From: a bacterium
GTDB taxonomy: Bacteria > Auribacterota > UBA3054
Length of the DNA: 41,252 nt
Assembly: GCA_017963805.1 (NCBI GenBank)
Contig: JAGCTE010000026.1
Location: forward strand, 1-41,252
Reading direction: 5' to 3'
Shown here: positions 15,480 through 23,370 of the stretch, in pieces
Layout of the letters: each line of letters begins with the position of its first letter
How positions within the stretch are numbered: the stretch's first letter is position 1
Program-made: the position numbers and the translations under genes
Notes under the pieces: model-generated
Told to the model about the DNA's origin: nothing
What the model saw: only the letters and a program-made list of their open reading frames with translations
Database searches by the model: none

Positions 15480-16466
15480 ATGAATATTTTTCAGGAAATA
15501 ACGGAGCGCATCTTAAAGGGAGGGGAGATCACATATGACGAGGCTCTCTTTCTTTTGTCCCGCGGATCATTCCGCGGGGAATTGTACGAGGCGGCGCACA
15601 GGGTCACCGAGGCGCTTACTCCCAAGCGTTTTGATTTCTGCGGGATAATAAACGCCAAGTGCGGACTCTGCTCGGAGAATTGCAAATGGTGCGCCCAGTC
15701 CGCGCGCTGGAAGACCGGCTGCGAGACTTTCCCCTGGATAGGCGCTAAAGCCTGCCTTAAGGCCGCTCTTGAAGCGGAAGAGAAGGGCGCCACGCGCTTC
15801 GGGCTCGTCACCAGCGGCCGCGCCCTGGACGAGCAGGGCGTAACTGAAGTTTGCGAAGCGCTGCAATTGCTAAGGCAAAAAACACACCTGCATCTTTGCG
15901 CTTCTCTGGGCATCCTTTCAAAGGAGCATATCGAGCGGTTGAAGGAAGCAGGACTAGAGTGGCTTCACTGCAATATCGAAACGGCGCCCTCGTATTTCCC
16001 TGATCTTTGCACGACGCACACCGTGGAAGAGAAGGTCGCCACTTTGAAACACGCCCGAAAGCTCGGCCTGAAATTGTGCTGCGGCGGCATAATCGGCATG
16101 GGTGAGACCGATGAGCAGCTTGTTGAGTTCGCCTTTGCCTTAAAAGAGATCGAGCCCGATTCCATTCCCGTCAACGTTCTCCATCCCATCCCGGGCACGC
16201 CGCTTTTTGAAAAGGGTATACTCCCTCCTGACCGTGTTGTGGATTCCGTCTCCATATTGCGCCTTGTCAATCCCAGAACGCCTTTAAGATTCGCCGGCGG
16301 CCGTCGGGACATGAGCGACGAGACGGCCAAACGGTGCATTTACGTCGGGATGTCGGCGGGCATCGTCGGGCCGCTCCTAACCACTCCGGGCGGGGACTAT
16401 GACGACGACCGTCACCTCGCGGCCCTGGCCGGCTACGACGTATCTCCCGATTTGAGAAAGAATTAA
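15480..16466 (+). CDS. bioB: biotin synthase (anaerobe-type radical SAM)
   Basis: A 328-residue radical-SAM enzyme inserting sulfur into dethiobiotin. The SAM-cluster motif is CSENCKWCAQS (Cys64, Cys68, Cys71), followed by KTGCETF; NIETAP and GGIIGMGET are also typical. Of the auxiliary 2Fe-2S ligands known in E. coli, Cys128, Cys188 and Arg260 have counterparts (Cys140, Cys200, LRFAGGRR), but the Cys97 position is Gly108 in TRFGLVTSGR. Two extra Cys, 54 and 61, precede the SAM motif. This pattern recalls BioB of strict anaerobes with a different auxiliary cluster. No other biotin genes are nearby. Start chosen by homology; the frame is open back to 15417. Confidence 0.9.
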   Translation: MNIFQEITERILKGGEITYDEALFLLSRGSFRGELYEAAHRVTEALTPKRFDFCGIINAKCGLCSENCKWCAQSARWKTGCETFPWIGAKACLKAALEAEEKGATRFGLVTSGRALDEQGVTEVCEALQLLRQKTHLHLCASLGILSKEHIERLKEAGLEWLHCNIETAPSYFPDLCTTHTVEEKVATLKHARKLGLKLCCGGIIGMGETDEQLVEFAFALKEIEPDSIPVNVLHPIPGTPLFEKGILPPDRVVDSVSILRLVNPRTPLRFAGGRRDMSDETAKRCIYVGMSAGIVGPLLTTPGGDYDDDRHLAALAGYDVSPDLRKN

Positions 16467-16507
16467 ATGACCAGCTGAGGCTCTGCAAGTGGTTGGCCTT
16501 TACTTAG

Positions 16508-16541
16508 TGCAAACTTCCCGTTTTCCCGTGGCAAGTTTGCA
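16508..16541 (+). other. inverted repeat after bioB
   Basis: TGCAAACTT (16508-16516) and AAGTTTGCA (16533-16541) are perfect inverted copies separated by 16 bases. It lies about 40 bases after the bioB stop, but no T-run follows, so it is a poor intrinsic terminator; it may be a weak terminator, a 3' stabilising hairpin or a protein site. Confidence 0.45.
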
Positions 16542-16581
16542 GTATAGCGGTTAATCTCAATAGGCATTACGTTATCGCCTC

Positions 16582-16610
16582 TTGAAAATAGGATAAATTT
16601 ATCCTATAAT
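16582..16610 (+). promoter_or_regulatory. phd-doc promoter with palindromic operator
   Basis: TTGAAA (16582-16587), exactly 17 bases, then TATAAT (16605-16610). The perfect 20-base palindrome ATAGGATAAATTTATCCTAT (16588-16607) fills the spacer and overlaps the -10. This is the expected arrangement for autorepression by a Phd/YefM antitoxin, alone or with its toxin. Confidence 0.8.
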
Positions 16611-16635
16611 ATATACTAAGAAAATATGAGGAAGT

Positions 16636-16878
16636 ATGCTTGTAGACACCAAAGACATAGTTACCATGACCGAAGCTAACAAGAATTTTTCCGAAGTAGC
16701 GCGCCGCACCGACCGTGACGGCAAGACTGTTATCTTCAAAAATAACAAGCCCAAGTACATCGTTATTTCCCTGACAGAAGGGAACTACATCGACCTTACA
16801 GATGATGAACGTTTTGAGATTGTGGCAAAACGCATTATGCGTCGTCATAAAGCGGCCTTTTTGGAGCTTGCTAAATGA
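16636..16878 (+). CDS. Phd/YefM-family antitoxin
   Basis: An 80-residue antitoxin. The N-terminal half is the Phd/YefM DNA-binding fold (VTMTEANKNFSEVARRTDRDG, KTVIFKNNKPKYIVIS); the C-terminal third is charged and would fold on the toxin. It neutralises the Doc-type toxin encoded next, whose ATG overlaps its stop as ATGA, and should repress its own promoter through the palindrome upstream. A GAGG ribosome site precedes the ATG. Confidence 0.9.
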   Translation: MLVDTKDIVTMTEANKNFSEVARRTDRDGKTVIFKNNKPKYIVISLTEGNYIDLTDDERFEIVAKRIMRRHKAAFLELAK

Positions 16879-17273
16879 TGGAGTTTTCTAAAGAGAAAGT
16901 GCTTCTTTTGCATCAGTACATCGCAGAGGAAACAGGAGGTAGCATTGGCCTTAGAGATGAGGCGCTTCTTGATTCGGCTTTAAAGTCAGCCTTTGCGACT
17001 TTTGATGGAAAAGAGTTATATCCTTCCAAAGAAGAAAAAGCAGCACGTATTGGGACATCCCTAATTTCAAATCACGCTTTTTTAGATGGCAACAAACGTA
17101 TCGGTATGTATGTTATGCTGGCCTTTCTTGAATTCAACGGATTAAGAGTCGAATGCACAGACGCCGAGATCGTAGAAGCCGGGTTCGCGTTGGCTAGTGG
17201 AGCCATGAAGTACGAAGAATTACTTAAATGGATTCGAGAAAGATTGGACACTGAATCTAAGGAATTAATTTAA
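16875..17273 (+). CDS. Doc-family (Fic/DOC) toxin
   Basis: A 132-residue Doc toxin with the core motif HAFLDGNKRIG (His67 to Arg75), the H-x-F-x-(D/N)-G-N-K-R form used by Doc kinases that phosphorylate EF-Tu and stop translation. The N-terminal IGLRDEALLDSALKSAFATF is also typical. All core residues are present, so it should be active. It is the last gene before the AT-rich exported-protein cluster; the module may stabilise that island, which is inference from position. Confidence 0.9.
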   Translation: MMEFSKEKVLLLHQYIAEETGGSIGLRDEALLDSALKSAFATFDGKELYPSKEEKAARIGTSLISNHAFLDGNKRIGMYVMLAFLEFNGLRVECTDAEIVEAGFALASGAMKYEELLKWIRERLDTESKELI

Positions 17274-17278
17274 CGGAT

Positions 17279-17305
17279 TGTGATATATCAGATCCTGCTA
17301 GAAAA
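17279..17305 (+). repeat. remnant matching the 3' part of the gene at 18846
   Basis: Bases 17287-17305 are identical to 19154-19172 (19 bases), and the match extends to about 24 of 27 from 17279. In the gene at 18846 this sequence encodes CGKSDPARK; here it reads CDISDPARK and then TAA. It looks like the decayed end of an earlier copy of that gene, left just upstream of the cluster. Confidence 0.55.
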
Positions 17306-17310
17306 TAAAT

Positions 17311-18849
17311 ATGATTAATTTTAATATAAACTATAAGAAATTGTGGATTGTTATGAGATATGTATATAACTTGCTACTATTAGTATCAATAGCTTTAAAC
17401 TGTAAGGCTAACACGCCTGTTTCTCTTAGAGTTTCAGGGGAAAGCGGAACAATCCCGTCGTTAACTCCTCCATCATTTCAATATACGGCAACGCTGGAAG
17501 GTGCTATTGCCGATTCGTACGAATGGACAATTAGTGGTGATGTTGATAGCCAGCCTAATGGAAACACTGCAACAATAACTTTTACTAGTGGCGCTCCAAA
17601 TGATGGCGATTTACCAAGTGCTAAAATAAAATGTAAGGCAAAGTATAAAGATGCTAATAATAATCCGAAAAGCAAAGAATCAAATATAATTATTGTTAAG
17701 TGGAAAACAGGTCATTTGTCTGCCAGAATAGAAGGCGAGTCTTTTGTTTTAAGAGAATCGGAGCATTCTTATAAAGCGATGGTTGATACCGATCTGCCTG
17801 GAACAATAACTTATTCATGGACTTGGTATGAAGATGGAATAAAAAAGACCAGCCAATCTGAAAGTATAACTATTAATTTTCAAAATCTCATAAACAATAT
17901 AATTACTCTGAATTGTGGAATTAGTGTAGGAAACACTCCGAAAGATGCTTCTCCGTTTAATATAAACATTAGTGATGACAATTATATATTGACCGTATCA
18001 AGAAAAGATTATAAAGTCAAAAAAATAAACAAAACATTTACTCATTACAGAACCTATACAGGCGATGAAGCAGTTTATGTTCATTTTAATGTAGATGATG
18101 ATGATTTTTCGGCTTCCAAAGACAAAGAAGACAAATATGGATTTGATTGTGATCAAGATGAATTTAAACACAAAAATAATAGGACTTATTTAGATGATGA
18201 TCTTTGTGAAATAGAAATCAACATTATTACAAAAGATGGCATTCAGATTGATACAGCAAATAATCCTATTTCAATAACGGCACCTGATAGTTTGAGATTA
18301 TGGAAAACGCAAGAAAGGAAAAACGGAGAGATATTGGTACCTGCAGGAGAAACCATTACTTGGAATAATTCGAATGAAATTTTAGGAAATATACTATATG
18401 TTGAGGGAATGGCATATGATTCGGAAGGAACACTTGTGATACAAATTGGTGATAAAGTCAGAAAATTATTATATAAAACCTGTTCCGCTGGTGATAAAGG
18501 AGTTCAACCAACAATTCAAGAAAAAGAAGATATTAAAACACGTTTCCCTAATCTAATTGATTGCGAATGGGGTGTTTTAAGAAAAGGTGTAAATTTTTTT
18601 TATAATTGTTTAGCTTTTTCGGTTGACCCTTACCTTAAAACATTTAGAGGTGTTGACTATGATAATGATTCCTTGAGAAATTATATGTCTACATTAAACC
18701 ACGGGATAGAAAATGGATATCCTTTTTATGTTTATAAATGTTCAAAAGTAAAAGAATCTCTTCCTACTTTAAGCGAAGATAATTTTTATATAGAATTATC
18801 GATTGGCGTAAGAAGAAATATATTTGATTTTTTAGACACACTTATATGA
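17311..18849 (+). CDS. exported PKD-like protein with cysteine-hydrolase-like C-terminus (family P, copy 1, first part)
   Basis: A 512-residue protein with an N-terminal signal (MRYVYNLLLLVSIALNCKAN; ATG 17353 is an alternative start). Two Ig/PKD-like domains follow (about 35-130 with YTATLEGAIADSYEWTISG, and 135-225 with SYSW-type TYSWTWYEDG), then a beta-rich region with DSLRLWKTQER and ILYVEGMAYDSEGTL. The C-terminal region has NLIDCEWG and FFYNCLAFSVDP; Cys433 resembles the catalytic Cys of the NlpC/P60-like DUF7689 group. Homologous throughout to the gene at 34705. Here the domain appears to be finished by the next, overlapping gene, which supplies the His-containing part. Very AT-rich compared with the genes before 16.5 kb. 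Substrate unknown. Confidence 0.75.
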   Translation: MINFNINYKKLWIVMRYVYNLLLLVSIALNCKANTPVSLRVSGESGTIPSLTPPSFQYTATLEGAIADSYEWTISGDVDSQPNGNTATITFTSGAPNDGDLPSAKIKCKAKYKDANNNPKSKESNIIIVKWKTGHLSARIEGESFVLRESEHSYKAMVDTDLPGTITYSWTWYEDGIKKTSQSESITINFQNLINNIITLNCGISVGNTPKDASPFNINISDDNYILTVSRKDYKVKKINKTFTHYRTYTGDEAVYVHFNVDDDDFSASKDKEDKYGFDCDQDEFKHKNNRTYLDDDLCEIEINIITKDGIQIDTANNPISITAPDSLRLWKTQERKNGEILVPAGETITWNNSNEILGNILYVEGMAYDSEGTLVIQIGDKVRKLLYKTCSAGDKGVQPTIQEKEDIKTRFPNLIDCEWGVLRKGVNFFYNCLAFSVDPYLKTFRGVDYDNDSLRNYMSTLNHGIENGYPFYVYKCSKVKESLPTLSEDNFYIELSIGVRRNIFDFLDTLI

Positions 18850-19376
18850 TTAATGTTAATCCGACATTGTTTACAAATCAATATAACTTTACTTATAGAA
18901 AATATCCTGCTGATTATTACGACATTGTCTTAACTTCAAATAGTGAAGGATTCAAGAAAAGAATTAATGAAGTTATAAATTATATGTCTTGTAACTATTA
19001 TGTCCCATGCAAATTGATATATTTAATTTATATGAGCGATTTTGGTAGTGTCTTTGTTGAAGGAGAACTTAAAGTAGAAAACATTGACGCTTTTTTTGGA
19101 TCAGATCTCTGGAAAGAAAACAATAACAATTTGAATTTAGCCCCTTGTGGAAAATCAGATCCTGCTAGAAAAGTAATTTATTATAGTAAATGTCACTCTG
19201 CTAGGAGGGCATCAACTTTAGACAAAGATGAATATAAAGAACCTAAGAATATTCCTTTGGATTGGATTGTTTTTGCTAGCAAGACTGGCAATTGCGAAGT
19301 CCTTCTTCACTTGGAAGATCAATTGGCGGGTTTTGAAAAAGAAGAATTTGGAAACATAATTAAAGCGTATAAATAA
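18846..19376 (+). CDS. C-terminal partner of the family P protein, copy 1
   Basis: A 176-residue protein. IDAFFGSDLWKEN, then KVIYYSKCHSARRAS (His117), then LDWIVFASKTGNCEVLLH align with the end of the single-gene homologue at 34705 (VYAFFNSSLWGN, KVVYFSN, WRLFKAKINGVLIAF). The HSAR motif is where the DUF7689/NlpC-like fold carries its catalytic His. There is no signal peptide of its own, and the start overlaps the previous stop as ATGA, so the two halves may be made together and associate, or the pair is a split gene. The N-terminal 75 residues have no counterpart in the homologue. Confidence 0.7.
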   Translation: MINVNPTLFTNQYNFTYRKYPADYYDIVLTSNSEGFKKRINEVINYMSCNYYVPCKLIYLIYMSDFGSVFVEGELKVENIDAFFGSDLWKENNNNLNLAPCGKSDPARKVIYYSKCHSARRASTLDKDEYKEPKNIPLDWIVFASKTGNCEVLLHLEDQLAGFEKEEFGNIIKAYK

Positions 19377-19387
19377 AGGAGAAATTA

Positions 19388-20569
19388 ATGAAAGCAAAAC
19401 TCTATCTTTTATCGTTGATTTTGATCATTGCAAGTTTTTCCGTTGCTGACCAAAAAGAAAATGTTATCGGATGGCTAAGGCAAAGAGTTTCCAAACCTTC
19501 CATTCACGGTGAAAAAAAATATATAGAACTAACGCCAGAATTGATGGAAATGGATGGTACCAACGGACTTGATGCAATTTTTATGTCTCTGTTTCCCGAT
19601 AATATTTCCACTAATATGTATAATGAAATTGAGACCAAAATTAATGAAGGAACAATTGCCGATCAAAATATCAAGTCTATTCCTCCCAACAATCTTATTC
19701 CTTTGCTTTTTGAGATATTAGAGGAAGGCGCATTAGGGACAAATGAATATGCCGATTTTTATTGCAATTGGTACGAAGATAGCGAGACACCGTGCCTGGG
19801 CACTTATCATGGCATTAAAATAAGAAAAGGAAAAAATGATATCTATGGATTAGCTTGCGGATATATTAACAAGTCTCAAAAAGTCCTTACTAAATCTGAA
19901 GATTGGTATCTGACCGAATTGTGGGCAAAAAAATATCATCCATCAACTGGCAGCTTCCCGTATTTCTGGTGGTATGAAGGACGGAAATATGCGACTAACA
20001 TCTGGGAGGATTTTGAATGCTGTTGGCAATACGAACAAGCCAGGACTAATCCTCGCCCTTCCGTGCTCAGGCTTTTGGCGAGGGAAATATCCGAACTTGG
20101 GATCAGCGCGTTGCCGATAGTGAAAGACAGAATAGAGCACGGCGACACAACGATGGGGCCGGTTTTGAAAGCCTTGGCGGAGAAATTGGAAGATGGAGGC
20201 ATCACCAATTCCGATTTCATAACTTGGTACTACACGGAAGGAAGCAAATATATTTTGCCTCCCTGCGAAGGTCTGGAAGCGGCCAAGGCGAGGATTTCCG
20301 ATACGAATTACGTGAACGAATTGAACGGGATCATTACGCTCGGGTCTCCCGGACATGAAACCGTGAGATTGGATGACGCCAAGCCGGCATTTATGCAAAT
20401 ATATCTGGATCAGATGCTGGCTTATTTTACCAACAGACCACCTGTTCCCAAACACTGGTATTACAAACTGCCGGATGACGTTCTTGAGGTTGACAAGCAG
20501 TACGCATATTGGTTAGACCGTTGCAGCACTAACTATAATCCGAGATTCTTGCCTCCGGCGACAGAATAA
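19388..20569 (+). CDS. exported protein of unknown function (family W, copy 1)
   Basis: A 393-residue protein with a cleavable signal (LYLLSLILIIASFSVAD). I do not recognise a known domain. It is homologous to the gene at 36057: shared blocks include IWEDFECCWQYE versus IWEDWYACWKNE, VLRLLAREI versus VLRKLISDF, FITWYY versus FFLWWD, and HWYYKLPDD versus DYWYYRIGDD. It is rich in Trp, Tyr and acidic residues. Ribosome site AAAGGAGA lies just upstream. The last ~600 bases are noticeably more GC-rich than the first half and the neighbours, suggesting a mosaic gene. It directly follows the P genes in both clusters. Confidence 0.72.
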   Translation: MKAKLYLLSLILIIASFSVADQKENVIGWLRQRVSKPSIHGEKKYIELTPELMEMDGTNGLDAIFMSLFPDNISTNMYNEIETKINEGTIADQNIKSIPPNNLIPLLFEILEEGALGTNEYADFYCNWYEDSETPCLGTYHGIKIRKGKNDIYGLACGYINKSQKVLTKSEDWYLTELWAKKYHPSTGSFPYFWWYEGRKYATNIWEDFECCWQYEQARTNPRPSVLRLLAREISELGISALPIVKDRIEHGDTTMGPVLKALAEKLEDGGITNSDFITWYYTEGSKYILPPCEGLEAAKARISDTNYVNELNGIITLGSPGHETVRLDDAKPAFMQIYLDQMLAYFTNRPPVPKHWYYKLPDDVLEVDKQYAYWLDRCSTNYNPRFLPPATE

Positions 20570-20570
20570 A

Positions 20571-21836
20571 ATGGGAAGACTAGCATCTTTTAGTTTGTTT
20601 TTGCTTTTTATGTATGCTAGTTTTGGATTATGCTTTTCAGAGAAGCATATGCGTGTTTTTTTACTTGAATCAGCCGATACTGAAAGTACGGCCAACGATT
20701 TAATTCCTAGCGAAACAAGCAATCGTTTTTATGCCGCAAGGTTGGAATGGCTTTCTTCGGCGGAAGATAAAATAGAAAAAAGGCTTCAGGATATAGCAAA
20801 ATGTACAAACGTTTATTTTTGGAAGGCTCCTCCGAAAATTAGCTACAAGCCTGTTTTGGATTCCATAAGTTATGTCTGGAGTTCCGCGTATCGTCAGAGA
20901 GAACAATATGGGTTTAACGCGCAGGAGACAATAAGATCATTGAACCTGGTGGAAGAGTTTGAGCGGAGACTTAAAGACGATACCGATTGGATGTATGATA
21001 TAAGAAAATACAGAAATTTGTTGAAACTGTCCGGGTTTGCCGGTAAAATGTACTGGCTTGCGGAAGACCTATATTTTTACGGTTTGTATGATAAAGCTGA
21101 AAGAGTTTTTGAATTTTTCCTTTTGCCCGAAAATATAGATGGGTTTGTTAGAGGGGCTAGTCATTTTTACTTAGGAAGAACTATCTATCATAGTTCTTCG
21201 CCGGAAAACAAGGATACTTTTTCAAAAAGATGTTTGGAGGCGTTGAACCATTTTATTAAAGTGCCGGCTTATCCTACATGTTTGACTTATATATCTTATT
21301 CTTATATCCACGCGGCCAACGTTGCCTCAAATCTTGACGATCCAAAACTAGCATTGGCGTTGGCGGCTGTTGACGTGCCAAGTATCGATCATGACCACGT
21401 TTGGTCATACAGACATTTGACTGCCGCTAAAGTTTGCCGTGAGATATGGGATCCTACCAACGCGGTTCGACACATACAGGAGGCTTATTCAAGGAATCCT
21501 AAACTTGACGTTGAATTTGAATTAGGGCTTATTCAATACGGACTTTATGATATCCAACAACTTTGGAATTGGTGCGCCACTAATAGATTCAGCCAATATG
21601 ACATTCATAACACAATAGTTGAAGCGTTGACCAACGAAACGATCATTGTTGATTTTGATGACCTTTACACCGCTTTGACTATAAGTTGGCCGACAGTTGA
21701 ACAGTTGCCTGAAAATATAATGACTAATAGAATTTTAAACAATAATATCTTCAAACCTAAAACCAACTTGGAATATAGCAAATATAGACTAAGCGTTAAT
21801 TCTAACGAGAATAAAAGAAAAAGGAGAGATCCATGA
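20571..21836 (+). CDS. exported TPR-like helical protein (family T, copy 1)
   Basis: A 421-residue protein with a signal (SFSLFLLFMYASFGLCFS). The body is helical with tetratricopeptide-like spacing, for example KAERVFEFFLLPENIDGF, GASHFYLGRTIYH and CLTYISYSYIHAANVA. It is clearly homologous to the gene at 33536 (VFEFLILPEN, CLTYISFAYADAA, and the tail PENIMTNRILNNNIF versus PENIATNRMLNNNVF). It starts two bases after the W stop, and its own stop overlaps the S gene as ATGA. A periplasmic or surface scaffold role is inferred from the fold only. Confidence 0.72.
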   Translation: MGRLASFSLFLLFMYASFGLCFSEKHMRVFLLESADTESTANDLIPSETSNRFYAARLEWLSSAEDKIEKRLQDIAKCTNVYFWKAPPKISYKPVLDSISYVWSSAYRQREQYGFNAQETIRSLNLVEEFERRLKDDTDWMYDIRKYRNLLKLSGFAGKMYWLAEDLYFYGLYDKAERVFEFFLLPENIDGFVRGASHFYLGRTIYHSSSPENKDTFSKRCLEALNHFIKVPAYPTCLTYISYSYIHAANVASNLDDPKLALALAAVDVPSIDHDHVWSYRHLTAAKVCREIWDPTNAVRHIQEAYSRNPKLDVEFELGLIQYGLYDIQQLWNWCATNRFSQYDIHNTIVEALTNETIIVDFDDLYTALTISWPTVEQLPENIMTNRILNNNIFKPKTNLEYSKYRLSVNSNENKRKRRDP

Positions 21837-22741
21837 CTGGAAAATATATAGTTTTTTTGATCACTTTTGTTTACATTTATATATCGGATGTTAAAGCATT
21901 AAACATTTCCGGCGGCGTTTGGCTTGTTTCCGAAACAGTTCTAAGCAACGACACTGTCAGGATGAAATTGCAGGATATTGAATCAACGGCTAGGGCGCAT
22001 GAACTGAACATGGCGGTAGACGCGATCAAAGCATTGCGAGAAAACAAAAATCTATCAGATGTAAGATTAAGCGACAAAGAGTATCTCCCTCTTGTGCTGG
22101 ACGCGATGGAGTTGTACTACTTAATCAAAGCTCGACCTAATGACGACAATGTTTTAGGCATGACTAGGGCTTTGCTTGATAAGTATGCGGATAAGGCTAA
22201 AGGCAAAGGATATTCAGCTTACAAGCAGATCTATCAAATGGTAAGATTGCATTTGGTTAGCAAAAAAAGAATTAAAGAAGCCATTGAGATCCAAAAAGAA
22301 TGTGCCATATATGATCCGAAAGATTATGTTTGTATTCTGCCGCTTGTAAATTTTGCAAGGGAAAACACAAGAGAATGCGGAGAATTGGATACTTTTATTA
22401 AAAGGTATGAAGATGCTGGCGGTATAATATATGAGGAATTGCAATTGGCCGCCATTATAACTTCCAATGAAAGCGCTGTTGAAAAAATGAACAGGGCGTG
22501 CGACTGGTTAGATGAACATTCGCTGGCTTCCGAAAAGATGTTAGCTAAGGCATTGCCTCTGATCACAAAAATAGCCAGCGCCAAAGAGCCTCAGACGTTG
22601 ATCGATTATTATTATGCTCTCACTGATCTGGCTTTGCATCAGCCAACTTCTGAGGATCGCTTGACTGTTTTTGCCATGGCTATTAACGAAAGGCAAAAAC
22701 TTATTACTGCTGCTCCGGAATTGCTGCCGCGTAAAAAGTAA
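21833..22741 (+). CDS. exported helical repeat protein (family S, copy 1)
   Basis: A 302-residue protein with a hydrophobic N-terminal signal (KYIVFLITFVYIYISDVKA). The helical body contains VLDAMELYYLIKA, IQKECAIYDPKD and the C-terminal LIDYYYALTDLALHQ, matched in the gene at 32607 by VLDSAELWYKCLS, VQKRMINYDPKD and VKDYYYTLTNMALGQ. It overlaps the T gene stop by four bases. No catalytic motif is seen; it probably works with T. It is the last AT-rich gene; composition changes sharply right after its stop. Confidence 0.72.
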   Translation: MTGKYIVFLITFVYIYISDVKALNISGGVWLVSETVLSNDTVRMKLQDIESTARAHELNMAVDAIKALRENKNLSDVRLSDKEYLPLVLDAMELYYLIKARPNDDNVLGMTRALLDKYADKAKGKGYSAYKQIYQMVRLHLVSKKRIKEAIEIQKECAIYDPKDYVCILPLVNFARENTRECGELDTFIKRYEDAGGIIYEELQLAAIITSNESAVEKMNRACDWLDEHSLASEKMLAKALPLITKIASAKEPQTLIDYYYALTDLALHQPTSEDRLTVFAMAINERQKLITAAPELLPRKK

Positions 22742-22757
22742 ATTGTTTTCTACTTAT

Positions 22758-23132
22758 GTGACCAGGGAAGAGGCGTTCGAGAAGTTGGCGAGGTCGAAGT
22801 TTCGGGCGAGGTTCCATCTTTCGGCCGCGGAGCGAAGGTATTTCGCCGAGAAGGGCGCCGGAACGATCCGGCGGCACGCCGAGGATTTCATTCGCGAGAG
22901 ACTGGCTGTGGCGGAGCCAATAAACGACGGGAAGCAGACGCCCATGAAGGGACACCCGGTCTTCGTCGCCCAGCACGCGACGGCGACCTGCTGCCGAAGC
23001 TGCCTGGAAAAATGGTGGAAAATAAAAAAGCACACGGCGATCCCTCCTGAAAGGCAGAAGGGTATAGTGGACTTCATTATGGCCTGGATAGAACGGGATA
23101 TTAAAAGAGCTGAGGAAAAAAGACATGACTGA
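22758..23132 (+). CDS. DUF4186 family protein
   Basis: About 124 residues of the DUF4186 family: FEKLARSKFRARFHLS, GTIRRHAEDFIRERL, KQTPMKGHPVFVAQHATATC, CRSCLEKWW and IVDFIMAWIERD. Conserved Cys and His suggest metal binding, but the function is unknown. GTG 22758 gives the usual family start; no ribosome site is visible because the preceding bases belong to the end of the AT-rich cluster, so TTG 22743 or a start lost in an insertion is possible. It is followed by DUF1653 with an eight-base overlap. Confidence 0.8.
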   Translation: MTREEAFEKLARSKFRARFHLSAAERRYFAEKGAGTIRRHAEDFIRERLAVAEPINDGKQTPMKGHPVFVAQHATATCCRSCLEKWWKIKKHTAIPPERQKGIVDFIMAWIERDIKRAEEKRHD

Positions 23133-23370
23133 GGAAGAGAAAAAACTTGTTGGCAGAAAGTTCAGGCACTTCAAGGGGAACTGCTACCGCCTTGAGGGCT
23201 TCGCCAAGGATTCCGAGACTACGGAAGAAATGGTCATATACCGTCAGCTTTACGGCGAAGGCTCGCTTTGGGTGCGGCCCGCCAAGATGTTCTTTGAAAC
23301 AATAGAGCGGGACGGTAAAACGATCAAGCGTTTCGAACTGCTGGAGGAAAAAGATGACGCAGGTAATTAA
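23125..23370 (+). CDS. DUF1653 family protein
   Basis: 81 residues with the DUF1653 pattern GRKFRHFKGNCYRLEGFAKD, MVIYRQLYGEGSLWVRPAKM and FFETIERDGK. It is a small beta-rich cytoplasmic domain of unknown role, often found beside housekeeping or NUDIX/macro genes. It overlaps the genes on both sides (8 and 17 bases), so it belongs to one translationally coupled operon with DUF4186 and the macro-domain gene. Confidence 0.85.
   Translation: MTEEEKKLVGRKFRHFKGNCYRLEGFAKDSETTEEMVIYRQLYGEGSLWVRPAKMFFETIERDGKTIKRFELLEEKDDAGN

Noticed and set aside
16508..16541. Intrinsic terminator of bioB
   Set aside because: The stem has only nine mostly AT-rich pairs and a 16-base loop, and no T-run follows.
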